Source: Psettodes erumei (lineage: Eukaryota; Chordata; Actinopteri; Pleuronectiformes; Psettodidae). From it: a DNA stretch of 64,000 nucleotides. The stretch lies in contig JAFBJZ010000888.1 of NCBI GenBank assembly GCA_016785225.1, positions 183,501 to 247,500 on the forward strand. Reading direction: 5' to 3'. The notes beneath the pieces are model-generated. The model had not been told where the DNA came from. It was given only the letters and a program-made list of their open reading frames with translations, and searched no databases. The position numbers were made by a program, and so were the translations under genes. This document shows, piece by piece, positions 36,345 to 47,398 of the stretch. The stretch's first letter is position 1. Each line of letters starts with the position of its first letter.

Positions 36345-36667
36345 TCTGTCCGTAAGTCTGTAGCCTGTCCGTGCGTCTGCGTGTCTGCCTGTCAATATGT
36401 CTGGCTGGCTGCTTTTGGACGGGTCTGTCCGCGCCACTGTTCATATCTGTGTCAGTACTCCTTCTTCTCTGTCTGGCTGTGAATCCGCCCGCCTGTTGTG
36501 CACACCCGCTATGCGCTCCGTCCCCCTGTTTATTTGTCTTCGTCGGCCTGTCTGTCTGCAGATCTGTCACAGTGGATGCATGCAGTGTCTGGCGGGGGCT
36601 CGCTGCATTTCTACCTGTCTATCTAACTGTCTGTCTGTCTTTCCGCCTGCCTGCCTGCCTGCCTGCC

Positions 36668-36698
<31 letters not shown>

Positions 36699-36700
36699 CT
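36345..36700. repeat. Degenerate CTGT/CTGC tetranucleotide field
   Basis: CTGT and CTGC words spread over 350 nt, grading into pure (CTGC)n then (GT)n at 36641-36700. Confidence 0.8.
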
Positions 36701-37574
36701 GTGCTTTCTCTGAATGCCCTGCTCCAGTCACAAAGTGGAACGTCTGCAGCGGATCCGTGGCAGGCAGCGGCAGCATTAGGGCAGAGCTGATAATGATAGT
36801 TTCTCTCTGGGCCGCTCAGAAGGCAGGCAGACAGACATAACATACCATTCCAGCGTTTCCTGTCTGTGCTGACAGGCAAACTATTTAACCCTCTGTGGTG
36901 ATCCCTCGGAGCATGTGCACGGCCCCGGCGGGCCTGTGGGGCTAAACCCCCCCCCAAAAAGTATTCATATGAAACTGACCCCCTGTGGCAGAAAACGTCC
37001 AGAAAAGCCAAGCAGACAACTTCAAGTAGAAAGAAACCGTTTTTCAGCAAGAAAGTGATTTTTTTTTTAAAGAAGAAGAAGAAAAAAAAAGAATGCCATG
37101 CACTGCAAAAGCTGAACTACAAGTCTGCCCTATGCTAATGCTATAGGAATATGACAGATTTTGCACTCTGACCGCTGGATGGGATATTCGCGAACACTGT
37201 GCCAGCTCAACTACAACATTAGGTATTATATAGGCGTTTTAAAATAGTTTGTGCCACAGACAACAGATGAAGACAACAAAAGAGACTTGACATACCAGTG
37301 AGTACACTAAGGTCACCGTAAAGTTTCTATTAAGACAGCGTGGACACGAAGGGAGTCCCTACAGATAAATCACGGGGGTCCTGGAAAAGAATAGCCTCGC
37401 TCAAAGCCGATAGCAAATGAACAGCAGAATTACTTCGCTTCGTCTTGGAAGAATACTAAGTCTGATTTGTTGTCCTTCCGTGGCCACAGTGGAGAGTGCA
37501 CACAAAACGGATTAGGTGCTAAAGTCTCTCCGTGGGTTTTTAAGGTCAGGGGAAACGCAAGTAATGTTACTCAC

Positions 37575-37668
37575 ATATCTCCATTCCCTGTGGCTGGGAA
37601 GCGGTGCAGTTGCAGGAGCAGGTGACATTGGAGTTGCCGGGGCCGCCTGGGGCCGTTAGGTTTTGCAT
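37575..37668 (-). CDS. ldlrad4: LDLRAD4-family exon 1: short PMEPA1-like N-terminus
   Basis: The ATG at 37668 opens 31 codons (MQNLTAPGG...QPQGMEI) plus one base. A good donor (T|gtgagt) follows at 37574, leaving phase 1. Joined to exon 2 the split codon becomes Ser, giving MEI-S-ELEFVQ, close to MEITELEFVQ of human PMEPA1 and the SELEFAQ of LDLRAD4 (both recalled). The segment has three N-glycosylation sequons (N3, N14, N20) and cysteines 17, 19 and 21. That fits a short extracellular or lumenal end without a cleaved signal peptide. It is the first ATG in this frame; the frame is open further up to a TAG just above 37905, but only a TTG stands there. The Kozak context is weak (C at -3, C at +4). 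The N-terminus is PMEPA1-like although the rest is LDLRAD4-like, so this may be one of several alternative first exons. Confidence 0.83.
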
Positions 37669-37883
37669 GGGGCTGGGCAGACCGGGACACCACCGCTCCG
37701 GGGAGAGAGCCGCCGCCACCGTCGGGGCCCCCCGACGGGGAAAAAAAACCACACAAAAAACTTCCAGGCAGTGGCAGCAGAGTCCGCCACTACGAGCAAC
37801 TCCCGACAGTTTCGCACTTATTTTCCCCACGATTTTTTTTTCTCTCACGCCATGATCCTCTCGGAGCGGCAGGGGCAAGTGAA

Positions 37884-37910
37884 TTAGCAGGAGAGCTGGG
37901 GACAAGCCAT
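37884..37910 (-). other. Candidate uORF (MACPQLSC)
   Basis: ATG at 37910 followed by 7 more codons and TAA at 37884-37886, in a frame different from exon 1. It would lie in the 5' UTR if transcription starts above 37910. A second minimal uORF (ATG GCG TGA) lies at 37853-37848. Together with the weak Kozak context of the main ATG they could lower translation. Confidence 0.3.
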
Positions 37911-38013
37911 TGCTCGTGTCCTAACGCATTGTATAGATTTTTCTGTTCCTTCCTCCGCCGCTGAGAGCAGCTGTCCTTCCTCTAGTAGAGCAGAGCAGAC
38001 ACAGCGGGTTCAA

Positions 38014-38022
38014 GCCCCGCCC
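38014..38022 (-). promoter_or_regulatory. GC box (Sp1/KLF type)
   Basis: GCCCCGCCC on the plus strand reads GGGCGGGGC on the gene strand, a full Sp1/KLF core between the CCAAT box and exon 1. Confidence 0.5.
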
Positions 38023-38048
38023 GCGCACATGACAGACCGCCGCTCCGG

Positions 38049-38055
38049 CCAATCA
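38049..38055 (-). promoter_or_regulatory. CCAAT box (NF-Y type, reads TGATTGG on gene strand)
   Basis: CCAATCA on the plus strand gives TGATTGG on the gene strand, 380 nt upstream of the start codon and about 30 nt upstream of a GC box. This spacing is typical for a TATA-less CpG promoter. Confidence 0.5.
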
Positions 38056-38576
38056 CAGGGCTTTCGAGAAGGGCCAGACGGGGGAGGAACGAGGTGCTGC
38101 ATTCAAGAGCGGACAGAAATGCCACAATTCTGACTTCAACGAGCCAAAAACATAATATAACGCTATTTACTCTTAAACCTACCTACATGGTTCAAGCAGG
38201 GAAAGTCTGGATTTTGCAATGACACAAGAGTCACTTCGCGTTTAAGCGTTCTGAATGGCAAATACTCCGACTGAGCCACATTTTGTGCTGACAGCATGAA
38301 GAAAACAGGTCGTATGGTGGAGTACTTCAGCTTTCTATATGTACGATTCTGTTTGCATCAAAACAAGACACAGATCATCCTTCACATTTTTCTCTTATGT
38401 TATTTGTGAATTGTGTTTGTTTCAAATTCGTTTCAAATTGGTTTGTTTTCAAATTCATTTTTATTTATTTTATCGAATAACATGTTACAAGACTTTCAAT
38501 GAGTAAAAGGCTGTTTTTCTAATGCAGAGGCCCTGTTTCAATCATGCATGGTGTGGTGCTGTCTGGTCGCAGTAGT

Positions 38577-38658
38577 TAATATTCATGAATCCCCTTGCAT
38601 GTTTTGCTGCAGAATGAATTAATTGGCTATTGTGCTAGCAGACCATTCATGAATATTA
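38577..38658. repeat. 14-bp perfect inverted repeat upstream of promoter
   Basis: TAATATTCATGAAT at 38577-38590 and ATTCATGAATATTA at 38645-38658, 54 nt apart. The spacer has TTGCAT, GAATTAATTGG and GCTAGC words and reads like a conserved regulatory element. About 0.9 kb upstream of the exon 1 start codon. Confidence 0.9.
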
Positions 38659-40286
38659 GAGTGTTGTTTGGTATCTTTCTATAAGTCTGGGTTCTATGCT
38701 TTGAGCACCAAAAAATATTAAGATGAATTTTTAAAACACCACCAGCTCATCAACCATGTGCCTGAATTATTACATTCCAGTGTGACCGTACTTCATTCCC
38801 CTCGTAAAAAGTTCACTAAAATAAAACAACTGGTATTTTATGGTCCACATTATTTTGACACCAATTTCTCAGTAAAAGCACCTGCATGCGCACTGACATA
38901 CATATTCACAGCTTGGAAGCAGAGCTGTACGAGGAGGACTTGAAGGCAGCAACCGAGAGGGGATGGGACAGGAGTTATATGTTTGTGTGTGTATGTGTGC
39001 CTGTGTCTGGGTTGCAGGGGGGGTGGAGGGCGCACATGGGTGGGTTGGATTGGGGGGGTGACCTCACTTAGAAAGCTAGCAGAGGGCCTGGTTGACAATG
39101 TGGCGGAGCAGTGGTGTTGGGGGGGGGCGGTCGTGTGTGGGGAGAGCACTTCGAGTGCGGCGGCCACAGCCGTAGACGGCTCTTTGAATTGGCTAACCTT
39201 GGGGTAACCCCCCGCGCCAGTCCTATGGTTCAGGGGCACGTGCAGCAGTGAAGCCAAAACCCGACCTCCACATCCACCCCTCCATCCCCCAACACACCCC
39301 CTCCGCCTAACAGTGCAACCCTCACACCCAACACACACGTACGCACTCTAGTGCAGGACTGTCTATAAATAAACTAGGCTGTTCAAATCTGAGAGAGGCT
39401 CTGAATGCCACTCTAGATCAGCAGGTTCTCAAACTATGGTCTGGGGACATTCAGAGGTCACTGATGAGTGCCCAAGTTGTCCTAAAACAAAACCATGTCA
39501 AGTATAGTCTAGGTTTTATTTCACACATGCATTAGATGAGGGGAGTAAGTGGCCATTTTCATTCCAAAAACAACAGTAACCAAAGGCAATAAAATGAAAT
39601 GGACCTGTGTGAAGGAAAGGAAGTAAACGGGGGAAAGCAAAGACCTCCAACAGATGTTATGCATTAAGTGCCGCATCACTAGCCAAGTTCCACATCCAAT
39701 CATGCAAAAATATTTGACGGCTTCCAATGGATTCCACACTCCTCCACTCCGGACTGACACTTTTGCGGGGGGGGGGTTGAACCAAGACCCTGACACGATT
39801 TACAAATGCATGGCAGCTGTCATACTTTTACCAAAGCAACAAACACAAGCACTGATGTCTTGTCAGCTAATGCAGCGGTGTCAATCCAGACACCGAGGGC
39901 AGTGTTTTTTCAGACTTGATGTGAGGTCACTCTCATGTAAAAAAAAAAAAAGCACACCCCAGACACCCACACACACCCCCAGCCAAGCTCTCATATGCAG
40001 ACACACTCAGACACACATCGATTCTCAGTCTTGCAACAAACCTCTATGCACTCAGAAATACCCCCCCCCCCAACACCACTACCACGACCAAACACACACT
40101 CAGACACACACATGCACACAGTCTGTCTGGATCATCAATTTAGTCCCCTGGGGAGAGTGCAGGGTGACACCACTAACAGGCCAGACCAGACTAGACAGCC
40201 AACAGACAGATAAATACTAGGCACGGCTGAATACCAAATGCACTCTAGTCTACCAGCTCCCCGACCATCCCCCCCTGGCTGCAGTC

Positions 40287-40336
40287 TGCGCGCGCACGCA
40301 CGCACGCACGCACCACACACACACACACACACACAC
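40287..40336. repeat. (GCAC)n then (CA)n
   Basis: CGCGCGCACGCACGCAC run then (CA)11. Confidence 0.95.
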
Positions 40337-42636
40337 TGCACCAGAGTCCAATTTTGCAAAACCGCACCATCAAAGCTTGTTACCGGAACCGACCCCTTAC
40401 CCGTAATTATCTCTAAATCAAACCCAGACCCGATAATGTACACAGGCTACACAGCCACTCACTCTGAAACTTATCTAGATTGTATGTATGATGGCAGGAT
40501 GCGTGACGGCCGGCCTCAGGTTGTCTGCCGTTACGCGCGACTGGAGCAGGCCACGCTGTTCCGGCTCAGATGTGCGAGGCACTGGCTCTGTCAGCTCCTA
40601 CTTGTTGATGTGATGCAAAGTGACAACAGAGACGGCCGACTCTTCGGTAATCATCTGTCCACACGTCTACAGTGACTATCCCCACTGCTGTTAAGTCAGT
40701 GATGAATGGAGGGGTGAGAGGTCGTGGTGGCTAATTGGGCTTGAAACAAATTGTGTTGGTTTAGATGTTTATTGTCATTACTGTACTCCGTGTGTGTGCT
40801 TGAGGAACATTGTTCAAGGCTGACAGGCTGATCATGCTTAGTCTCTTTTAAAGACTTTTGCATGGGGTTTTCCTGCTTACACATGGATTTCATGCTTTTC
40901 CAAAGTTTGTGTGTGTATGTTACTGCTGTTCTTGATTTGTGAAGATTCAAATCAAAGGCCTATTTTTTTATTGCTATGCCTCCTCTAAATATGTTATTTT
41001 CTACACACAGACATGAAAGGAAACAACACTACCATGTGTTCCCACACAACCTACACTACTTCAGGTTCATATGAAGACAGGACGCCTGTCCTTTGTGTGT
41101 GTGCATGTACTGATGTACAGCAGGAAATACTTGAAGATACTTTTTAAGATCGGGTTTGCAGTTGCCATTTGTGCCACTCACCATCTCATCATATACTGCA
41201 CAGCAGACAGATGGCTAAATAGATGAAAAAGAAACAGAAGTAGTTTCTTATCAGCCTGAAAATGCTTGAAATTTTAGTCGAGGACCCCGAAGGTATCATT
41301 GGTGCAATCAGGCTGATACTGGAAAAAGCAGCAAAGTAAGAGACCTCAGTGAAATGCAGCTCCATTCCTTCCCCTCTCTCAAAAACAATGACATCCACGG
41401 CAGCTTCTCCATCTGAACCTTTGTGGTGCTAAATCACAGACTACTTCACAGTGCCATCTTGTGGCTCAGCCAGGAAGAGGTCTGTCTCATGCCTTCATCC
41501 CATACAAGGTTCGGAAAAACTGTTCTACTTCCATAGTGTCTGCTTCAGTTCTCTTCGGGTCTCTTCTCTGACACTTTGTTGCTTTTGGGACCAAAGCTCT
41601 CTGGCAGGCGCACAGGGTGATGCTTTGAGTCATCTTTGTCTGAGGCCACAAGGAGACAAGGAAGAGGACGAAGAGAGAATGTAAGAGTTTCATCCTCCAG
41701 CCTATTTGATAGAGATGTGCTCTGTTCTTACAGAGACTAGAAGGCTGCAAGGACAGGAACGTATTCAAGATGCACGGTGAGTGCACAAATGCTCTCTGAA
41801 TCACAGTGTGCAAAACAAAAGAACAGACATAGACAAAAGGGACCATTATTTACACTCAATGGCATTAAGTATGTGGATACCACTTTCTTCATACTTTTGT
41901 GCTCCGAGGTTGTATTTCACTACTTGTGCATGGAGTTTTACTCACTTTGGAACGTCTTCATGCCACAGCATAGAATTTAGACATTTCAGACAGCGGAGTG
42001 CTTCCAGTTTTTAGTAGAAGCTTTTGGTTGATCCTGTTTTGGGCAGTCCACTAAGGTTACACCTGAAGTTCAGTTTACTTGTTTTTAGGAGTCCGCCTCA
42101 TCCTGTGAAAACAGTTGTGTAATGTCTTCTGTGGCCGTTGAGTTTCCCAAGGTTTGAAAACATGACCCTGACGACAGGGCTTATTTCCAGGTTTGTCTCG
42201 GCTTTGGTATGAGACTGACGCATTTTACCCAGATGACACCCACATGACAAACTCTATAGGTGCAGGGATGAAAGATTTGAACATTGAGGAGACAGGTTGG
42301 TTGAAATGAAAGACGCAACTACAAGCTGTACAATGGGAAATGCAGGAGTTTTTGATGCATGACCAATACTGTATCTCGTCCTCTGCCGATTCAATTTTGA
42401 CACATATCTGATCTGTTCTGTCTTTTGTGAGTCCCCGAACTTTATAAAAGTGCAATACAATATCAGTGGATGAGCCCTTTAACGTGAAAATACTCCCAGG
42501 AGAATGAAATCCTGTAATATAGATCTAACAAGTGTATCCACACACCTTGTGCCATGTGAAGTATTAAGAAATAAGGCAAACGGGACAACCTGTCAGATTA
42601 CATAGGTTTCATGATCACAGAGCACACAAAGTAACC

Positions 42637-42665
42637 TGCACTGTGTTGTAAATTTACACAGTGCA
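42637..42665. repeat. Short hairpin TGCACTG...CAGTGCA
   Basis: 7-bp outer arms (42637-42643, 42659-42665) enclose the 12-nt palindrome TGTAAATTTACA. Too short to call a non-coding RNA. Confidence 0.6.
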
Positions 42666-43261
42666 CTACAAAGCAGTGTAACTCCCGTGAAACGTTTGCT
42701 ATCCTCTATCACAAATGCCCGTTTTATCCAGACAGTTCCTCCCGTGGGTGCAGCCTCTCTCATAGGACCGATGGAAGCCCTTGCACATGGCGATGATCCA
42801 TTTCGACTCTAACATAACATTTTCAGTCAGACCAATAACTCGTAACACCCTGTGACTTCTGCATGGAGTCACTATTACAGAATGCCATTCCAAATGTCAG
42901 AACAAAAGATGGATACAATGCCGTCTTAATACCAAGGCTGAATGAGATTCATGAATTAACCGCAATGCATTGCACCGGCTGACAAAGGTGGAGAGTGAGA
43001 GAGGCAAAGAGGGAGAAAGAAAGAGAGAGAGAGGGAGAGGCAGTGAAGGAGTTGGTTTGCTTCGGCATTGACTGTAGCTCAGGCGTCTTCAGAGGAGAGC
43101 TAAGTAACAGTAAGGCCACTCCAGACAGTCAGATTGCAGAACAGAGAGTTGCGCTCAATAAAAACGTCTGGCACGCTACATCATATTTGCTGCTTCCTAC
43201 CCTTGTCTGGCCGCAGTGTCGTGTCATATCCTGTCTGCACAGGTGCACCAGCTGTCTGGTT

Positions 43262-43274
43262 TCCCACCCCTGTC

Positions 43275-43322
<48 letters not shown>

Positions 43323-43344
43323 CTCGCTCCCACCCCTGTCATTT
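43262..43344. repeat. CA array flanked by 17-bp direct repeats
   Basis: TCCCACCCCTGTCATTT at 43262-43278 and again at 43328-43344, with (CA)n at 43279-43319 between. Confidence 0.95.
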
Positions 43345-43511
43345 TAAAAAACAACCCTCCCTGCTTCTCTTTCTGCTGCAGGCACAGGACGGACAGAGAG
43401 ATGGCGTTTGAGTCAGTTTCAGTTTGAGTCGAAGGAAGAGTAAAACAAGATCAAGAAAGAGATAGACAGGACCTATGGTGGATGGATACCTGACTGAGGT
43501 GATGAATAAAT

Positions 43512-43739
43512 GAAAAGAAGAGGAGAGGAGAGAGGAGAAAAAGAGATGAGGAGGGGAGAAAGGAGGAGAAGAGAAAAGAAAGGATTAGAAGAAAAAATGA
43601 GAGAAAAGGAGAAAGGAAAATAGGAGAGATACGGAAGGAAGAGAAGGGGAAAGTACACGAAGAGAGGACAAAAAAGGGAGAAGAGAAAGGAGGAGAAACA
43701 AGAGGAAAATAGAGGAAAAGTGAAAAGACAAGAAGAAGG
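43512..43739. repeat. Homopurine tract of about 230 nt
   Basis: Nearly all A/G on the plus strand with few pyrimidine breaks. Spurious Phe/Ser/Leu-rich minus-strand frames arise here. Confidence 0.9.
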
Positions 43740-46700
43740 AGAAGAAATACAGTGCATGCAAATGCCAGTGAGCTTGAGAGGGCCACAGAAACACAGACAG
43801 AGAGAAAGAGTAGATAATCAGCAGGTATTGAGCTCTTTTCACCCCTGCGGTAGGGCCCTGCTGAGCATTGTAATGGGCTGTCTGCCCAGCTGGGCCGATG
43901 AGCTCATGTCTGGCTTTAACGCCAATCTCCTGAACTGGCACACCACTCGGCAGGGCGAGCGCAGACGCAGCGCCGCAACGCCACCGCTCCACCAGAGAAA
44001 GGACAGAGAACAGCTGAGAGAGAGAGAGAGAAAGACAAGGAAAAGGGAAAGAAAAGAGACGGGGGAGGGCGAAAGTGTATGTGTGCGTGTGGGTGTGAGT
44101 CCCCATCAGCCCGCTTCCGTCACAACACTGATAAGAGACCCAGACGGCAATAATCATAGAGCCAGGGAGACAGACAGCAGCCATAAATGTGTGTGTGTAA
44201 AACTGAGGGAAGGAGTGATAGAAGGAGGGAGAGTGTGTGCGTTGTTTTATGCTGTCATAAACAGCAGTGATTACAGAGTGTAGTTGGTAAAGGTTACAGC
44301 CTCCTGCAGTTGAGTCCTTACATGTACAGTTGTTTCCTATGTGCACACACACACACCTATACACATGCATACACCTAAACACAGTTATTGCATTATTATT
44401 CAAACATATAATAAATTGCTTTATACACTGTGTACACCAGCATACCTATGCAAATAGGCTACATACACTCTTCCCTGATCTCCAAACACCAAACAGCCTT
44501 AAACTGTGAGAAAAAGAGCTATGTTTGTCTCATACGCTGTCACCTGTTAAAAAAAAAGAAATCATGGGCTAAAAAAGAAGCTAGAAGAAGGTAAAAAGCG
44601 TCATGGGAAATAATGGTAAATTTAAATAAAAGCAATGATTTTATTAAATACAAACTGATTTTAAAATAAAAACATGTCGAGAAAGGGTAAAGATGCTAAC
44701 GTAAATATGCCTTGCAGCTCATCCCAAGTTGTCTGCGCATGAAAGGGAATGGTGATTTACCAAGCTCTGTACCATTGGATGGGACCATGTGGAGAATTTT
44801 CGCTGATGATCTCATATTGTAGCTACAAGAGCATTATGTCAGCAAACTAGATATGGAATGGGACGATATAGCCAGGAAAGCTTTCGCAATAAATATTGTG
44901 TGTTTTTCCCCAGTTAAAAACAGCGAAGCAGCATAATAGACTACATCCAGTTTTTTCAAAAGAGATGAAGATGCATGCATTATCATTCTGCATACGTTAA
45001 TATTTTGTCATTTTGTATGGATCTTAATCATGAGTCACATGTTTATCGGTGCTTTCTGTAATCTTCTTCCCCTTACACCTGTGCCTCTGCCCAAACCATC
45101 CCCGTCTTACCTATGACCCACACACACACACACATTAGAGTTATGATGTTTATTTTCACTGTTACTGTTATACTATCACCTCTCTCTGCTGTTTATATAA
45201 AAGGATAATAATTTTATCCTTTTTTCATTCTCAAAACATATACTTTGTGTGTGATGCATTTGGGAAGCCAAATACCTCAATGACACTCAAAAACACACTA
45301 ATTAGCTGCCATTACCTTTCATGCCAATATAATGTGTTGAAACACTGCCTGTTTCAAAAATATGTGGATGTTTTATGGAGAAATCTAACTTTGATTTTAA
45401 GAACTAATAAGGGTCAGCACTGGTCTCATTGCTCCTTTTTCTCCTTTGGATTTTGTCAGGTAGGATAGATTGTATTAAATTCTACCGCTACTGTTAGTTG
45501 AATTTATAATTCCCATGGTAAATATCAAACATGATCAATTCACAGGTTTGTTTGTCCTCCTCATGCCAAGAAATGTGTAGAACACCAACGTGAGCGCCTG
45601 TTTCAGCGAAGGCGTCGGCTTCATATAGCATCTCTTCCATACATCTGAGAACGTCACAACATAAGCTACTGACTGTGGGGGCAGCAGGTCTGGAACAGAT
45701 GGATGCTCATATGAACAACTTGCGGCGATCCAAACACTCCTCCCGCTTCGCTCGCCTGGCCGTGCCACGCAGAATGCTATAGCTCCCATATTGAGGAGTA
45801 TAATGAAAACATTACATTAGATGAGAGATGCTGTGCTAAGAGCACGGGCTGACAGATGGATGGTGGTGGGAACATGTTGCAGCACCCCAGACCTGCTACC
45901 ACCCTGGCAGAACTTAGCGACGCCAGGCTAGCATGACCACCAAGCTAATGCTGCCTGCACTAACACAGCTGCTTCCAGTGGACCCCTGCCTGCGCTGGTT
46001 GGATTTTACACACATATGTTATTACCACATACAGTAGCCGCGTTAGCTCCCAGGTTGACACATTCACACCATACAGCTTGTAAACAGCATGGAACATGAC
46101 AGATTGCACCGGGCCCTAAGGTCTGCCTTGCCTATAGTTCGGTAGCAGTTATCGTCCGTCGTCACAGCTTGCAGCGCCAGCGGAGCCCCCACCCCCACAA
46201 CCCCTGCTCCCCTTTACAGTAGTGGCAAGCAGCACTATAGGGAGTCAAGAGATCGCCCCACAACAGCTTGCAGCCACAGCGCTCACTGCTGAGGTGCTAA
46301 AACCAAAGACAAGGCTAAATAACAACAGTCAGCAGTTGTATCTCATTCATGGTGCACAGCATATCAGACAGCATGGAATCAGCGGCAAAACTGGTGCATA
46401 TTAGATCAGTGGCTCCATATGCGAGGAATACTGACAGATGCTGCCATACTGGGCCACGACTTGAAGAATGTGTAATGCCTGATGCACAGCAGAAATATGT
46501 TGTAATGTTGATAGCCTAAACTCCTTACAAGCGGCTGAGCATGGAAGAGAAATGAGCAGCCTCTAAACATCTCCATCTTTGGTACCATACACTCATTGCT
46601 GTTGCATTCTTGCACTGCTCTTTCTTCACTGCATGTGTTCAGATAGAAAATACCACAGAGGCATTCATAGTGTTGTACGTGGCTGTTCACATGAAAAGTG

Positions 46701-47360
46701 TCAGGAATACTTTTGCGAAGAATGAGAAAAGAGAGCTCTTCAGAAGAGAGAGAGAAGTTGAAACCCCAGCTCCCTTTTCACCTCTGCGCAGCTGGCCAGT
46801 CATGCCGTGCACTGGATGTGAATGTCAGGCTGTCAGTTTCACAAAGTTACAGAAATCGGAACATCCGACAAGCACTTGTGATGAAGCACACTGACTGCTT
46901 AACAATGCCTTCATCTTTTTTTTTTTGTCATGACCTGTCTCTTTCCCTGATCTTAACCATATAGTATTTGCCATGTGCAGATATTGGTGAATGAAAGAAT
47001 TTGGAAAATCTTGGCTTTGGATGTGAAAAAAAGTGTTTCTTATCACGCAGGGATTTGCAGAATTATCAATATCAGAACTTACTACTGCATTATTTTTTTA
47101 TAGTAATATTCTAAAATCTGAAAGATTCAAACACTAACTCTATGTTGAGCCAAGAGGCTGTAACATGATGAGGTCTTGCACAGAATTTCTTAAAATTATT
47201 TGAAGCACTTTATGATTGATTACCATGGCAACCACTACAAATGCAAAGGCTTGCACTTGTTGATTTAGTTATTCGTACAGGCACGGCAATAGATGATTAA
47301 ACTGACAAGAGAGCCCACTGAGACTGCCTATGTACGGGGCCCAGGTTTTTGTGTAACGCC

Positions 47361-47362
<2 letters not shown>

Positions 47363-47395
<33 letters not shown>
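47363..47395. repeat. GT microsatellite
   Basis: (GT)16 in the upstream flank. Confidence 0.95.

Positions 47396-47398
<3 letters not shown>

Larger units (their letters stand above)
12229..37574 (-). other. Intron 1 (about 25 kb)
   Basis: From donor gtgagt (37574) to acceptor gtttgttcag (12229). It holds the densest microsatellites of the window, pyrimidine- and purine-rich blocks, CpG-rich segments around 18.6-20.9 kb and 35.36-35.66 kb, a Tc1-like relic near 22.16 kb and candidate regulatory palindromes. No conserved protein-coding exon was recognised; a candidate unproven exon is listed at 17653-17700. Confidence 0.75.
5092..37668 (-). other. ldlrad4: ldlrad4-type gene, coding span (4 exons, 282 aa)
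   Basis: The coding exons read right to left: 37668-37575, 12228-12074, 9984-9934 and 5640-5092. All three introns are GT-AG and their phases (1, 0, 0) join without a frame break. Known for the family: LDLRAD4 and PMEPA1 are endosomal/plasma-membrane proteins that bind SMAD2/3 through a PPNR motif and block their recruitment to the TGF-beta receptor, while PPxY motifs bind WW domains of NEDD4-family ligases. Seen here: transmembrane segment about residues 39-57, PPPY at 150-153, PPNR at 178-181, PPAY at 236-239. Tail signatures such as RDRFTAPSF, QQMELNRES and DSDLID favour LDLRAD4 over PMEPA1 (PMEPA1 has RERFHRF and DSDLMD, from memory). No LDL-receptor A domain exon was found. Family assignment is very secure; the choice of ldlrad4 over a pmepa1 paralogue is about 80 percent. 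Confidence 0.93.
37669..38070 (-). promoter_or_regulatory. CpG-rich promoter and 5' UTR region of ldlrad4 short form
   Basis: The block above exon 1 is rich in CpG, in contrast to the AT-rich DNA that begins about 38.1 kb. It contains an inverted CCAAT box at 38049-38055 and a GC box at 38014-38022, both upstream of the start codon on the minus strand. No TATA box in a convincing place. The start of transcription probably falls between about 37.9 and 38.0 kb; this is inferred from the motif order only. Confidence 0.6.

Noticed and set aside
37669..37905. N-terminal extension of exon 1 by about 79 residues
   Set aside because: The frame is open but begins with TTG; no ATG is present, and the family has a short N-terminus here.
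38005..38021. tRNA T-arm-like stem-loop GCGGG-TTCAAGC-CCCGC
   Set aside because: No D-arm, anticodon arm or matching acceptor stem upstream; it overlaps the promoter GC box.
43451..44403. Long Phe/Ser/Leu-rich minus-strand frames resembling membrane proteins
   Set aside because: They arise from the homopurine tract; hydrophobicity comes from TTC/CTT/TCC codons.
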